This document shows positions 11,363 through 21,976 of a stretch of DNA of 64,000 bases, one piece after another. The notes beneath the pieces are model-generated. The model had not been told where the DNA came from. It made no database searches and saw nothing but the letters and a program-made list of their open reading frames with translations. Position numbers and translations under genes: made by a program. The DNA comes from Castor canadensis (taxonomy: Eukaryota; Chordata; Mammalia; Rodentia; Castoridae), in assembly GCF_047511655.1 (NCBI RefSeq), contig NC_133397.1:41492001-41556000 (forward strand), in the 5' to 3' direction. Numbering within the stretch: position 1 is the first letter of the stretch; every line of letters starts with the position of its first letter.

Positions 11363-11687
11363 CCCCACCCCCAGGATCCTTTTTTCTTAGAGTTAAGTTC
11401 TGGTCTCTTAGCCTTTTTATTTTTATAAACTCCTGGGATAAGCTACTTACTCTGAATTGTCATTATTTTTAATCAGAGCTTATCAGTGGTAGATGTTCAA
11501 AGTCCTCTAAAACAGGTTCCAGGTATAAAGTATCCTTGGACTTTAAACTAAATGCAACAGAGTTGCTAAAACACATTAGCCTAACCCACAGAGATTATTT
11601 TTAATGTGCCCAGCCTCTCTGGACAGGATCAGTTAGTGGAGAGGACCAGCAAAGAGAAGTTAGTGAATGAGGGTGCAATAGACTCAT

Positions 11688-11800
11688 TATTTGACCTTGG
11701 ATAAGTTGTATAACTTTTTTGAATTCATTTTCTTATCCATGATAGATTGATCTCCTGGATGATATATCTCTGAAGTAACTTCCAACTTTCAAATTCTGTG
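11688..11800 (+). repeat. MIR fragment
   Basis: ttgaccttggataagttgta..ttcattttcttatccatga corresponds to the MIR core. Confidence 0.6.
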
Positions 11801-12575
11801 ATTCTTCTAGTCAAGAAAGACTATTTAGTCACTGAAGTTTAAAATAGATTAGTAAGAGTAATGAAGGAAAAAGAGAATTCAGTATATCAAGTATGATGTT
11901 CATACATGATGAAAACCTATGTGATAGCAGTGGCTACCATGGCAATAACAACAGAAAACAGACTGAGGTTCCAGGAGGCTTGGCTCTCTCAACTTTTCCT
12001 TCCTTCTTTGTTCCCTCTCTTCTACATTCTTCTTCCAGAAACTTCTTTCAATTTGTCCACATGAGGGGGCAACAGTGATGGCTCTGAAGAGAGAGCTGCA
12101 GCAATTCATTCTCCAATGGAAGCACACTGTGCATTTGCATTGCGTCCTCTTACTATGAATGCAGCTGTGAGGTTCTCCGGGACAGGCTAAGGAAAAACAC
12201 ACCAACTAGTAGACAACCTTGGACAAATCACCCCAGTATGATGTTTGCCTCTGTGGAATGAGGGGATCAAATACTCCCATTTTTGTTTTTACATACCTGG
12301 ATGCCTATAATTCTTCTGGCTCTGTTGTCCCCATAGCTTGACCTGTTTTATTGTCAGCAGGCATCTGTTTCATATTTCGCTCACTTTATACGAAAAGCCT
12401 GGCAGAGTGAATGTTTAGTTAACATTCATTGTTCAGGAAGGAAACACGGACTTCTACTGGGCTTCACATACCTTATAATTTAGCCAACACCTTGTGAGAA
12501 GATATCACTAGCCTAGGTTTTGAGATGTCCACGTAGAAATTCAGAGATTTAACTATTAAGATCATAATGACTGAT
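11801..12575. other. Intergenic, no gene recognised
   Basis: Unique sequence. A 101-codon minus-strand frame (12205-11900) overlaps a shorter plus-strand frame, and neither resembles a known protein. Confidence 0.5.
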
Positions 12576-12579
12576 GCAA

Positions 12580-12665
12580 ACTGGATTCTTAGTTCTGCCT
12601 CTTACCATGTATTTAATTATTTTCTAAGCCTTAGTTTCCTTATCTGTAAAACGGGAATTCACGAG
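12580..12665 (+). repeat. MIR fragment
   Basis: tctgcctcttaccatgtatt..ccttagtttccttatctgta is the MIR central region. Confidence 0.7.
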
Positions 12666-12757
12666 TTATATAAGGCTAGCAGATTTAGGAAAAACAAACA
12701 AACCTCCCAAACATCCAGGAACTATATCCCAAATGGAACGTTTTTTATGTTTTTGGG

Positions 12758-12946
12758 TTCCCCCCCCCCCCCCCGTACTGGGGTTTGAACTCAAGGGCCT
12801 ACACCTTGAGCCACTCCACCAGCCCTTTTTTGTGACTTTTTTTTTTTGAGATGGGGTCTTGAGAACTATTTGATTTGCCGGGCTGGTTGGGAACCGCGAT
12901 CCTCCAGATCTCAGCTCCTGAGTAGCTAGGATTACAGGCGCCCACC
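12758..12946 (-). mobile_element. B1-dID-type dimeric SINE with a poly-C start
   Basis: A run of about 15 Cs replaces the usual T-run, then gtactggggtttgaactcaa and the B1 part ending gattacaggcgcccacc. Confidence 0.88.
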
Positions 12947-13309
12947 TCGGAGTGTTCTTATATCAAAAATTAGTCCACGTTTGTCTGAGATTCAGATTTA
13001 ACTGAGCATGTCAATGTTTTAGCTCGCAACGATGTTCCTATTAAGTTATGACCATGCATGAAAAGTCCTACTCACTGTCCTTAGCACATGGCGAGAACTC
13101 ATTATTACTCTTACTAAATTTTGGATCCTCATTCCCAAATCCGTTGTTTTCCCCCCCCCAACAAAAACAAAAAAAGCTTAGTTTCCACAAAACTTCAGTC
13201 AAGTAAGGCAACGCTGTTTTAAGTTTCTACGGTCCCTACGAGCACTCTCAAAACCCAGTCAACAGCCGAAAGGTCTTGGGACCTAAGGGCACAAGCCCTG
13301 AAGTTCAGG
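12947..13309. other. Sequence leading into the CpG island, nothing recognised
   Basis: Non-repetitive, with GC content rising towards the island. It contains a C-run and an A-rich stretch near 13150. Confidence 0.45.
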
Positions 13310-13720
13310 ATCAGCACATGCACCGCGGCGGCCCCGCCCCGGCCTCCACCGTGGCCCCGCCCCGCGCCAGCTCGTCCACTCAGCAGCCGCGCCGCGCCTC
13401 CGCCTCACTCCTATAGGTCCTTTTCCAGACAGGCGAGGCCTTTCCATTTTCCCGCCTTCCCCTGCCCCTGCCTGGCCCGAAACCTGCACTGGCCCACGGC
13501 GTCTCCGCCCTGCTGCCTTCCGTGGGAGCCCCGCCCTTCCGGACGCCGCATTTCACCCCCCACCCGCCCCACTCCCCGTTCCCAACCCGCTGTTCTGGGC
13601 AGCCCGCGCAGAGCCGAGCCGGCGGTTGCTTTGGTAGGAGGTGGGAGGGGCGGGCCGAGCCCCTCCAGGGGTCGCGGGAGGCGGGACGGGAAGGAGGGGC
13701 GGGGCTAATCTCGGCGCCGC

Positions 13721-13734
13721 GTTGCCATGGCAGC
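13721..13734. promoter_or_regulatory. X-box-like (RFX) palindrome in the CpG island
   Basis: GTTGCCATGGCAGC is one base from the perfect RFX X-box palindrome GTTGCCATGGCAAC. It sits about 230 bases upstream of the predicted exon 1 donor. Binding is inferred from the motif only. Confidence 0.45.
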
Positions 13735-13954
13735 GGGGCAGGAGAGGAGGGGGAGGAAGCGAGCGGGTGTGGGGGGGGGGGAAATGTGGTGCTGCCGCGG
13801 CCGCCACCGCAGCTGCCGCTGCTTGCTCGTTACCGCGTCTTCCCGGAGGCGGCTACTGGTAGCCGCAGGGAGCAGCTGCGGTGCTCTGCCATATTGTATC
13901 TCCCCCCCACCCCGGCCCGCTTCTTGCATCCCTGCTGCGGTGGCCGAGCTGACG
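13735..13954 (+). other. FOXN2: Likely FOXN2 non-coding exon 1 (3' end defined, 5' end guessed)
   Basis: A strong consensus splice donor, gacg|gtgagt, sits at 13954/13955 inside the CpG island, downstream of the GC boxes and X-box-like motif. The first coding exon begins only 14 bases before its ATG, so most of the 5' UTR must come from at least one upstream exon, and this is the best candidate. The left boundary is arbitrary because the start site is not visible. Other donors in the island cannot be excluded. Confidence 0.6.
13888..13895 (-). promoter_or_regulatory. YY1-like site near the start of FOXN2
   Basis: GCCATATT on the plus strand is the reverse complement of the AANATGGC YY1 core, often found just downstream of transcription starts in CpG-island promoters. 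Here it would lie inside the predicted exon 1. Confidence 0.35.
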
Positions 13955-14939
13955 GTGAGTCCCGGGTCGAACGGCGCGGTTCCCGGGCGCGGAGGCTGCG
14001 GGCGCTGGGCGTGGGGCGCGGAGGCGGCTGTCCCGTGACGCGCCCGGACATTTTTGTCCCGTGAAGGATTGGCGCCGGCGCGGGGGTGGGGAGGTGTCCC
14101 CAGCGCGCGGCGCGGGCCGTGTGTGGGCTCCCGGGGGTGTCGAACTAAGGGGAGTGTGGCGCCGTGAGGAGTTAGGAGTTTTTCTTGAGGTAATGAGCGT
14201 CCGGGAGGGGTGTCGCGCGGCAGAAGCCGCGGGGACGAGGTTCGGCTCGCCGGGTAGGCTTGGGGCAGCCCCGAGGATGACCAGGGCTCGCTCCGGGGAG
14301 GGGAGACCTGCGCCCCAAGCCTCCGAGAGTCTTTGCACCGCCGTTGTTGCGGTTCCAAGTGGAGCGAGACGTGCCGGGCTTGGAAGTCCCCGTCCGGCCG
14401 GGACGGGCCCCGCTGGGCCCCGCGAAGTAGTGCCCGCACGCGGCCCGCCTCAACTTCGGGCGGCGGGGCGTGGGGGTGGGACGGGCGCGGGTCCCGGATG
14501 TGGAGGTGGCCTGTCCCGGCGCCCTGTCGGGGCGGGCAGGGACTTGGTGTTTCGGCATTGCAGTGTGCACACTTCCTGTTCGCCACCTCTGCCCTTCTGT
14601 CCTCTCTGTCCTGGCCGGGGAGAGGCCCCTCCGCTGCAGCCGGTCTGGAAGTCGGGCGGGCGGCGGGAGTTAGGGGGAAAGCCGCTCATGTGCGCGGAGC
14701 TTGGTCCCCCACTCCGCCTTGGCGCCGCCCCTTTCTTCACCCCCCACCCCGCATGTCACCCCTTTTCCCTCCCCCGGCGAACGCCGGTTCCCACCGCAGC
14801 TCATGCACTGGAAAGCCGCAGACGGGATCTTGCACTTCACTCCTGCTTTACAGCCCGTGTATTTCTTTTTTCGCCTGGGGGCGGGGGGAGTCTTAGCGTG
14901 CAAAGAAATGACACAGACTTTCTTCCCCCCCAACTCGGA

Positions 14940-14974
14940 GGGGAGGGGAGGGGAGGGGAGGGGAGGGGAGGGGA
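14940..14974. repeat. (GGGGA)7 tract in the CpG island
   Basis: Seven perfect tandem GGGGA units followed by GGAGGG, within the first kilobase of intron 1. Runs of four Gs at one-base spacing favour a G-quadruplex on the plus (non-template) strand. Confidence 0.9.
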
Positions 14975-15130
14975 GGAGGGCGGGTATTTCTTTCCCGGTT
15001 CGTGGGTGCTGTTTCGCCTGTCTTCCTCGGAGTGTGACAGCCACGTGGCCGGCCCGTCAGCGGAGTGCGGTGAAGTGCGGTGGCGGCGCTGGAGGCTGAG
15101 GCTTTCCTGGTGGCCCGGGGCTTTGTAAGC

Positions 15131-17602
15131 GCGCTTGTAGCTTCGTTTACGATTTATCTTGGTGCATTCCCCCTAGGGGAAGTGGGAAAAGCTGAACTGT
15201 TCCTATGTATCCCTGTTTCATCCGAACCTTAAGACTTACCTCTTTTTCTTTAGCAGTCCTGATAAAGGTGTATATTGACATTTTTGCCATCCTCTACCGT
15301 TTTTGATGATTCATCTTTAAAACCCAGCAGTGTTAGCTATCAAAGAGTGATGGGGAATAAAACAGTGCTTTATGGAATTATCCAACTCTGGAAAAATGTC
15401 ATTTGAATTTCAAAATCGCTAATGAGAGATTCTAATGTAATCAGAAATAATTACGTTCTGGTGTGTTTCTTTTTGACCGTTTTAGAAAAATCTTGTTTTT
15501 TCCCTTTAAAGAAAACGAGGACCTAAAATACATAAATTACTAGGAAGTATACTTTTTTAGGGTTAAGATAAATACGGTTTTTTTGGTATATGTACCCCTT
15601 TTAAGTTTTATTTGGGAAAACTTAGTAAATAAGATTCAACAGGAACATATCATAAAAGAATGAAATTTAATTTTTAGAATATATTAAGGCGAAAGGTCAA
15701 AGAAGTAAAAATAAAAATTTGGAGCGTTCAGAAATTTTTAGAATGTAAGTATGATAAGTATAATCCGTGGTTACTGTTGCTTCATGTTTCATTTTGTGAA
15801 TGTTCTGGTGGATTTTAAATTTTTTTTCTATATCTTGTTTTTATTTTTACTTGAATGCTAGATCACAGGAAACATTCAAAATTCGTGAGAATTGTGTAGA
15901 GGAGTCATAGCCCTATTTAGTAGAATTTTAATTATTCTGTAACAGTTGTGCCCCGTGAAGCTACTAAAGATATTGAAGAGATACTGTGTCAAGTGCAGAA
16001 AAAAATACATTTGAAAACAGTGTGTGCTGACCACTGAGAGCAATGCTTACTTGAGAGAAAAGTAAATGAGGTGATGAAATACTTATATAAAGAAGGAAGC
16101 TCTGAAAACACGCTGAAAGATAACTAACTTGTATCATTAGCTATGGGACCTGATAGCAAAATGAAACTTTAAAAAGTACCACCCAAACAGGAAGTAATCT
16201 TATTCTTTATGGCAGCTGTTACTTAGAAACTCTTTGTATGTGTGTATTATTTTATGTCTTTTTTTTTGTTACTTTTAAGTTGTTGTCATTTAATAACTGT
16301 TATTATTCTATAAATACAAAAAAGTCCTTCAAAAATAGTTTTGAGAACCTAATGCTTCATTGATTTCTTAGGGAAGAAAAAGAGGTCTAGATTTGGTCAT
16401 TATTCTTAGGTTGAAGGGGATAACACATGGCAAAAAGTTTATAATTGGGAGAATATAAGTAGGAGTTAAACTGAAGCAGGCTGTAGTCGTAAGAGTTAAA
16501 AGGAGAGGGAGACCTTAGAAGGTTTAGGTAAATTGGAGGCTTTTTGGAGAAATTAAGTCCTTAATTTTCTAAAGTGGAACCTTTATGTTACCTCCTTTAA
16601 TGTTCCTGAAATTATATCACAACCTTTATATCAAGCATGAATATTAGATTTCATCTCAAGACCTTTCAAACTTTGGGTTCAGTCCTCCCATGTTAATCTT
16701 GTGCCAACCTATAGAAACTGTTTATTGTTCACTACCCCAAAGTGGTAGTTGATACCTATGTTAATAGTAACTGTTTTCTTTTTTATACCTATGTTGATAA
16801 CTTTTTTCTGTTGGAAATACGTGTATTACTTCTCTTAACTACTGAAGATCTACTCAAGCCTGAGGCCTGGCCAAAATCTTGATTGTTCTGTGAATCTTAG
16901 AATCATAGAATTTTGAACTCACCTCCACCTCACCAACTGAAAATTCTTTTACCTCTTTAACAGCATATAATTCTTTTGGGCTGTAGCATTCTACACTGCC
17001 TTGTTTTCACTTAATAAATTTTTGAGTACTTATCATGTGCCAAGCCCTGTTACAGGAACTATGTTAAACAGTATTGAAAAAAGACATTTCCATATTCTTT
17101 ATTAGTTATCTCTAGGTTTTATCACCCCAACTAGGTTAAAGTCTTAGAAGGGTCTTATTTTCTCAGACATACATGATATTGCTTGGTAAGAATTTGATTA
17201 TTTTCTGAGTAAGGAAAAAGCAAGACTTGTGGTATGAAGATGAGCATTAGATGAAAGGATCTGTCTTTAAAAGTAAAGGGTAAATAAAAAAAAAAAAACC
17301 AAACTGATCAAGGATGGCCTTGCAAACATGACTTCTGAATGTAAATATGATTTAGTACCAGAATAAAAAGACATTAGCTGGGGAATGTATCATAATATCC
17401 TTATTTGAGGAAGGCTTTCTGACTGCAGTGTGGAAGAGTAGTTGTGTGAATGGAGAGGAATTGAAAAGAGCACTATTGAAGGAAAAATTAGTAACAGAGG
17501 GAGGCAAGAAGACAGCGAGTTTAGTTAGCTGAATGTAAGATGAGTGGAAGTTACAAGGTGAACATACTCTTTGATGACTATCCATAGAGATGTGAGAAAA
17601 CA
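15131..17602. other. Repeat-poor start of FOXN2 intron 1
   Basis: About 2.4 kb of AT-rich sequence directly after the CpG island with no SINE. A small repeated motif (atacctatgtt.ata..) occurs at 16750-16810. An old repeat-like text (gtacttatcatgtgccaagc) is seen near 17026-17046. Confidence 0.5.
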
Positions 17603-17867
17603 CAAAAGTGGCAGCCAATCCTTATCTCAACCAGCAAAAACCCTTGTTCCTTCCTATTATTGCTTATACTCTCTCTTCAACAAAATTAGAGATAAGGGCA
17701 AAATAGTTTCTGCCATATTGGGGGGGGAGGGGATGGGGATAGTAAGGGAGGGGGTGGGGGCAGGGGGGAGAAATGACCCAAGCATTGTATGCACATATGA
17801 ATAAAAAAAAAAAAAGTTCTATTACCACAAAAAAACAAAAACAAAAAAAAACCAAAAGTGGCAGCCA
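17603..17867 (+). mobile_element. Very short L1 insertion (3' UTR only) with a 15-bp target-site duplication
   Basis: caaaagtggcagcca at 17603-17617 and 17853-17867 flank about 235 bases holding only the last part of the L1 3' UTR and an A-rich tail. The body matches 10185-10395 of this window. Confidence 0.93.
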
Positions 17868-18129
17868 GTGTTAGTAATTTTTATCAGAGTTAGTAGTTGA
17901 ATTGTTGAGAACTAAGAATAAAGCTTTGGGAAACTAGAATTTAAGGGACATTTGCTTTGATCACATAATGAACACTATACATTATATAATGCCTATATTT
18001 TATTAATACTTTTTTCCTACTATATGAGAATGCTATCATTGTTTTGCCACCAAATATAAAGGGACCAAAAGAATTTGTTTTACTTGCAAGAGATTTTGAT
18101 TTCTTGTATTACTTAATTCCTTCATACTA

Positions 18130-18860
18130 AATTTTTTATTTAAGTAAACTTTATTTTATATTTATAGGAAAATTGCAAGATAGTATACAGAGCATACCTC
18201 ATACAGTATCTCTGTTAATTTCTGACATTACATTTGTCACAACTGAGGAGAAAAGATTACTATATTGCTATTAACTAAACTACACAGCTTACTCAGATTT
18301 CGGTAGTTTTTTTGTTCCAGAATTGCAGTTTTTCTTGTTTTTGATGACTATGATAGTTTTAAGAAGTCCTAGGTAGAAGTTTTAAAGAATATCCCTGTAG
18401 CCAGGCTCACACCTGTAATCCTAGCTACTCAGGAGGCAGAGATCAGTAGGATCTAGTTTGAGAGACCCCATCTTGAAAGCACCCAACACAATAAAGAGCT
18501 GGTGTAGTTGCTCAAGCGATAGAGCACCTGCCTAGCAAGCATGCGACCCTGAGTTCAAACCCCAGTACCCCCCCCCAACACACACACAAAGAATGTCCCT
18601 CAATTGAGTGTTGTCTGGTGTTTTTCTCATCATGAGACTGAGTTAATGGTTTTTAGGAAGAAGGTAGCAGAGGTAAAGTGCCTATTTCACCCCATCATGT
18701 CAGTGTTACATAGTAACTACATTATAAAACTGAGGTTAGATTTGATCATGTGATCAGGATTTTTGTTTGCTAGGTTTTACCATCCTCCCTGCTCCTTCCA
18801 TACAACACTCCTTGGAAGCAAGTTACTAGCCATAGCCCAAGCTCAAAGGCCCTGACCTAA
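18130..18860 (+). repeat. Ancient L1-type repeat (3' UTR class), split by a SINE
   Basis: Ordered landmarks match a common old mammalian repeat: aggaaaattgcaagatagta, attaactaaactacacagct, ttgtttttgatgactatgat, aatatccct|caattgag, ggtagcagaggtaaagtgcc and cttggaagcaagttacta. The sequence continues across the SINE inserted at 18397-18587. Confidence 0.6.
18384..18600 (+). mobile_element. B1-dID-type SINE with a 13-bp target-site duplication
   Basis: aaagaatatccct (18384-18396) and aaagaatgtccct (18588-18600) flank a dimer with a shortened left part and a CA-rich tail. Confidence 0.92.
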
Positions 18861-19743
18861 TTTTGATTCATTTATTTATTTCCCTCAATCTAATTTTCTT
18901 TCCACAAAAACATTTAAATTGAGATATTTTTTGAACATCTACTGAATTTGGGTGCTAAAACTAGAGTGTTCAGCAAGAGAAATACCATTTTTACGCTTGT
19001 GGAGTCTGCCTGATTTAATCATAAAGTATGATTTGTCTCCTCACCATAGGTCTTACTTTCATTGACCTTTTTATAAACATAAAGTTACTAAAGTCCTCAG
19101 TGACTAAATCAAGGACTTTACTTCCTATTTAGAAGATCTGTTACTATCATGAAAGTTTAATGTATGTGCCATTTAAAAATAGCCATCTTTTTGCTACCAA
19201 CACTGATAATGGAAAAAATTTTTGGTTTATTTTTCACCAGTAGATATATTACAGTTATCAGAGTAGTTTAATTATTGATTATCTTCATATCTTTAAGTGT
19301 TTATAGGTGTCATAAGAAAATTCTTGCCTTTTTGGTAGTGTCTTCATATGTATTTGGTGCTTCTACCATTCTACCTCCCCCCCTTTTTTTCCCCCTGAGA
19401 ACTGGTTTGGAAGGTGTATTGGGGAAAAATATATTGCAGAAAGAATAGGGATCTTGGGTTCTTCATGAGAAGTGATTGCGGAAAAGAATGAGGTTGGGGA
19501 TATAAAGAACACTAATCAGAGTTTCGACAGTGATGGTAAAGCTTTTTTGGAGGGAAGTCACTTTAAATTTAACAGAAGAGTAGAGGAGTGATGCTGTTCT
19601 AATTTTGGGAATGTTACTAATAAAATACTGCCAATCTTACTGAAAAATAAAATTGGATTAAAACTTGTTGAATGAAGATTTTACGTTTTTGTTGTTACCT
19701 AACTGGTAACAACAGTTAATTGCAAGACACTCTTTTAACTTAC
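18861..19743. other. FOXN2: Intronic, no gene recognised
   Basis: AT-rich. A faint old L2/MIR-like stretch at 18910-19010 (gaacatctactgaatttggg). Confidence 0.45.
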
Positions 19744-19911
19744 TGAAATTCTTTCTTTCTGTTTACTTTTCTTGAGATAGGGTCTCACTATACACCTAGG
19801 TGGGTTTAAACTTGTTATATAGCCCAGGCTGACCTCAAACTCAAGATCCTCCTGCCTCAGCCTTCCAAGTGACAAGCATTCACAACCATGCCCAGCTTTG
19901 AAATTCTTTCT
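19744..19911 (-). mobile_element. B1-like SINE monomer with a 13-bp target-site duplication
   Basis: tgaaattctttct at 19744-19756 and 19899-19911 flank an antisense B1 (gatagggtctcactatacac..gcctcagccttcc). Confidence 0.93.
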
Positions 19912-20087
19912 AAAATGTATTAAAATGTATTAATATACTTTAAGTTGTACAATCCACTAAACAGAATTTTATATCAGATCTTGCAGTGATAATATGGTTA
20001 ATAGAGTTATTTTGAGTTTCATATCTAACCTTAGGGGTAGAGAATTGAGGAACTTGATAAACTTATATCTTTGTAGTTTGTTTATTT

Positions 20088-20277
20088 CTTTTTTTGGTAG
20101 TAGGGCTTGAACTCAGGGCTTACACCTTCAGCCACTTCCCAGCCCTTTTTTTCTGATTAATTTTTGGGAGATAGGGTCTTGCGAACTATTTGCCTTGGCT
20201 GGCTTTTAACCACGATTCTCCTGATCTCTGCTTCCTGGGTAGTGAGGATTGCAGGCGTGAACCTCAGGCACCTGGCG
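20088..20277 (-). mobile_element. B1-dID-type dimeric SINE
   Basis: Antisense ID part (agtagggcttgaactcaggg) followed by the B1 part (gatagggtcttgcgaactat..). Confidence 0.88.
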
Positions 20278-20469
20278 GTTTCTTTCTTTTCTTTTTTTTT
20301 TGATTACTTTATTTTTATTATTGTTATGCTGGGTGTTTATTTCAAGAGAGGAAGTGTAAAAAAAGAGGCGGGAGGAATAAATTTCTGTAAGATTTCGCTG
20401 TTCTTTTTGCCTACAATATGACTTTGTCCAACCCCTTTATCCTATAAAGTTCAGTTTGTTTGTTTGCTT

Positions 20470-20762
20470 GCTTACGCAGGCACTCTACCACTTCAGACCT
20501 TTTTGTCTTAGATTATTTATTAGATAGAGTATTTTGTTGTTGTTGTTTTTGCTGCCCAAGGCCAGCCTGGACTGTAATCCTTCAATGTATGGCTTCCCAC
20601 ATAGCTGGAACCATAGGTATGTCCCACCACGCTCTGCTTATTGGTTGAGATTGGGGGGAGGGCTCAGTAAGTTTTTGCCCAGACTAGCCTCAAACCCTGG
20701 TCCTCCAGATTTCTGCCTCCTGAGTAGCTGGGATTACAGATGTGAGTTATCTTGCCCTGCTA
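20470..20762 (-). mobile_element. SINE cluster: two merged B1/ID-derived copies
   Basis: Antisense fragments: an ID end (caggcactctaccacttcag), a B1 part near 20560-20635, and a second B1 part at 20640-20762 (gcctcctgagtagctgggat). Confidence 0.7.
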
Positions 20763-20794
20763 AAAATTCAGTTTAAATGTTATGTCCTTCTTAT

Positions 20795-20965
20795 GCCAGT
20801 TGAACATTTAATTATTATAGCAACAATTGCTACCTTTTAAGTGTGTACTTTGTACTGACATAGTATTGTACTAGACACATGAACATATAATTTGATTCCC
20901 AGTAGCAACCCTGAGGAGAGTATTGTATTCTTGTAAATAAACAGATAATGAGAAATTATGTAAAT
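20795..20965 (+). repeat. Possible MIR-class fragment
   Basis: agtgtgtactttgtactgac..agcaaccctgaggagagtat..aaataaacagataatgagaa resembles the MIR end in decayed form. Confidence 0.4.
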
Positions 20966-21307
20966 GTAGTGCTGGGTATCAGAACACAAATCTGTCGTAA
21001 TAAAAAGCCATATTTGTAGTACAATCTGAAGTCTTTTGAGAAAAATGGGTGTTTGCCAGAATGATGCTTACATCTTGATCTGCCCCAGGAAGTAGTGGGG
21101 AAGAATACAAGTGAGGGAAAGAGAAAAACTAGTATTTATAGAATGCTTACTCTGGCAGAAATGCTAAATCTTTTCATTGAGTTAAGTAAGGGATGTTATT
21201 ACCTAGGTTAGAATGAAGTTTAGTTATTTATCAGATTGAGTAAATTGTTGGTGGCTGATGGTCTTGCTTGATTTCAAAGTCTTTTTTCTGTTACTGCATT
21301 GCGCTAC

Positions 21308-21418
21308 TTTATTTATTTATTTATTTATCTATTTATTTATTTGGTGGTACCAGTGTTTGAACGCAAGGCCTCTCCTTCGTAAGTGGGCACTCTACCGCTT
21401 GAGCCACACCCCCAGCCC
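21308..21418 (-). mobile_element. ID-type SINE with a (TTTA)n tail
   Basis: (ATTT)n then ggtggtaccagtgtttgaac and ..cgcttgagccacacccccag. Confidence 0.88.
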
Positions 21419-21717
21419 AAAAATGTATTTCTTATATTAGCATTTTTACATAGCATGAAAAGTTTGAGAACTACTAGTTTAGTGGTAATAGATGAGAAAG
21501 GTAAGCAAATAGTTACGAATAATTTTAATAGTAATTAAGTTCTATAATAGTAAGGTTCTGTGTAAAGTACTAAAAACCGTGATGGAAAAAACAATTCAAG
21601 GAAGGTTCCTGGAGAGATGACTTTGAACAGTTTTAAACCATGGAGTAGAGTGCCTTAAGTACCTCTAAAAAGACTAAAAAAATGAAACACGAAGCTTGTG
21701 TAGTTGAGACAAACAGA

Positions 21718-21823
21718 AGTCTGTATTTCTCCTTTTTTTTTTTTTGATGGCTCAGGGCCTTGAGCTTGCTAGGTAAGTGCTCTATCATTTGAGCCATAGC
21801 TCCAGCATGGAGTCTCTATTTCT
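21718..21823 (-). mobile_element. ID-type SINE with a 13-bp target-site duplication
   Basis: agtctgtatttct (21718-21730) and agtctctatttct (21811-21823) flank a T13-led antisense ID. Confidence 0.9.
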
Positions 21824-21976
21824 ATATCTGTATTTTTGGAAATGTGTAGGCCAGCATACCAAAGATTTTCAATTTTACTAAGCCGATGTTTTTTCGAGAG
21901 TCTCATGGTGTAGGTTTTTGCTAACAATCACGTACATATGATGTGTGTGTATATATATAATTTTCATGCTCCAATC

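Larger units (their letters stand above)
13310..15130. promoter_or_regulatory. FOXN2: CpG island promoter of FOXN2
   Basis: About 1.8 kb of very GC-rich, CpG-dense sequence in otherwise AT-rich DNA. It has no TATA box. GC boxes are visible at 13331-13340, 13354-13363 and 13696-13704, with an X-box-like palindrome at 13721-13734 and a YY1-like GCCATATT at 13888-13895. It lies upstream of the first coding exon on the same strand, as expected for a housekeeping-type FOXN2 promoter. The long open frames on both strands here are products of GC-rich composition (few stop codons). The exact transcription start cannot be read from the sequence. Confidence 0.88.

Noticed and set aside
11900-12205. 101-codon minus-strand frame with several Cys and His
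   Set aside because: The Cys/His spacing does not form a zinc-finger pattern, there is no splice or promoter context, and an opposite-strand frame overlaps.
12758-12774. Long C-runs (also at 5361, 24434 and 37228) as special structures
   Set aside because: Most sit at the tail end of SINE copies and are ordinary homopolymer expansions.
13522-14064. 180-codon plus-strand frame over the promoter and exon 1
   Set aside because: Low-complexity Arg/Gly/Pro composition, crosses the predicted splice donor, and has no recognisable protein.
14061-15128. 355-codon plus-strand open frame in the CpG island
   Set aside because: It starts in the predicted first intron, runs through the (GGGGA)n tract, has no domain, and overlapping frames on both strands are equally long. 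GC-rich DNA simply lacks stops.
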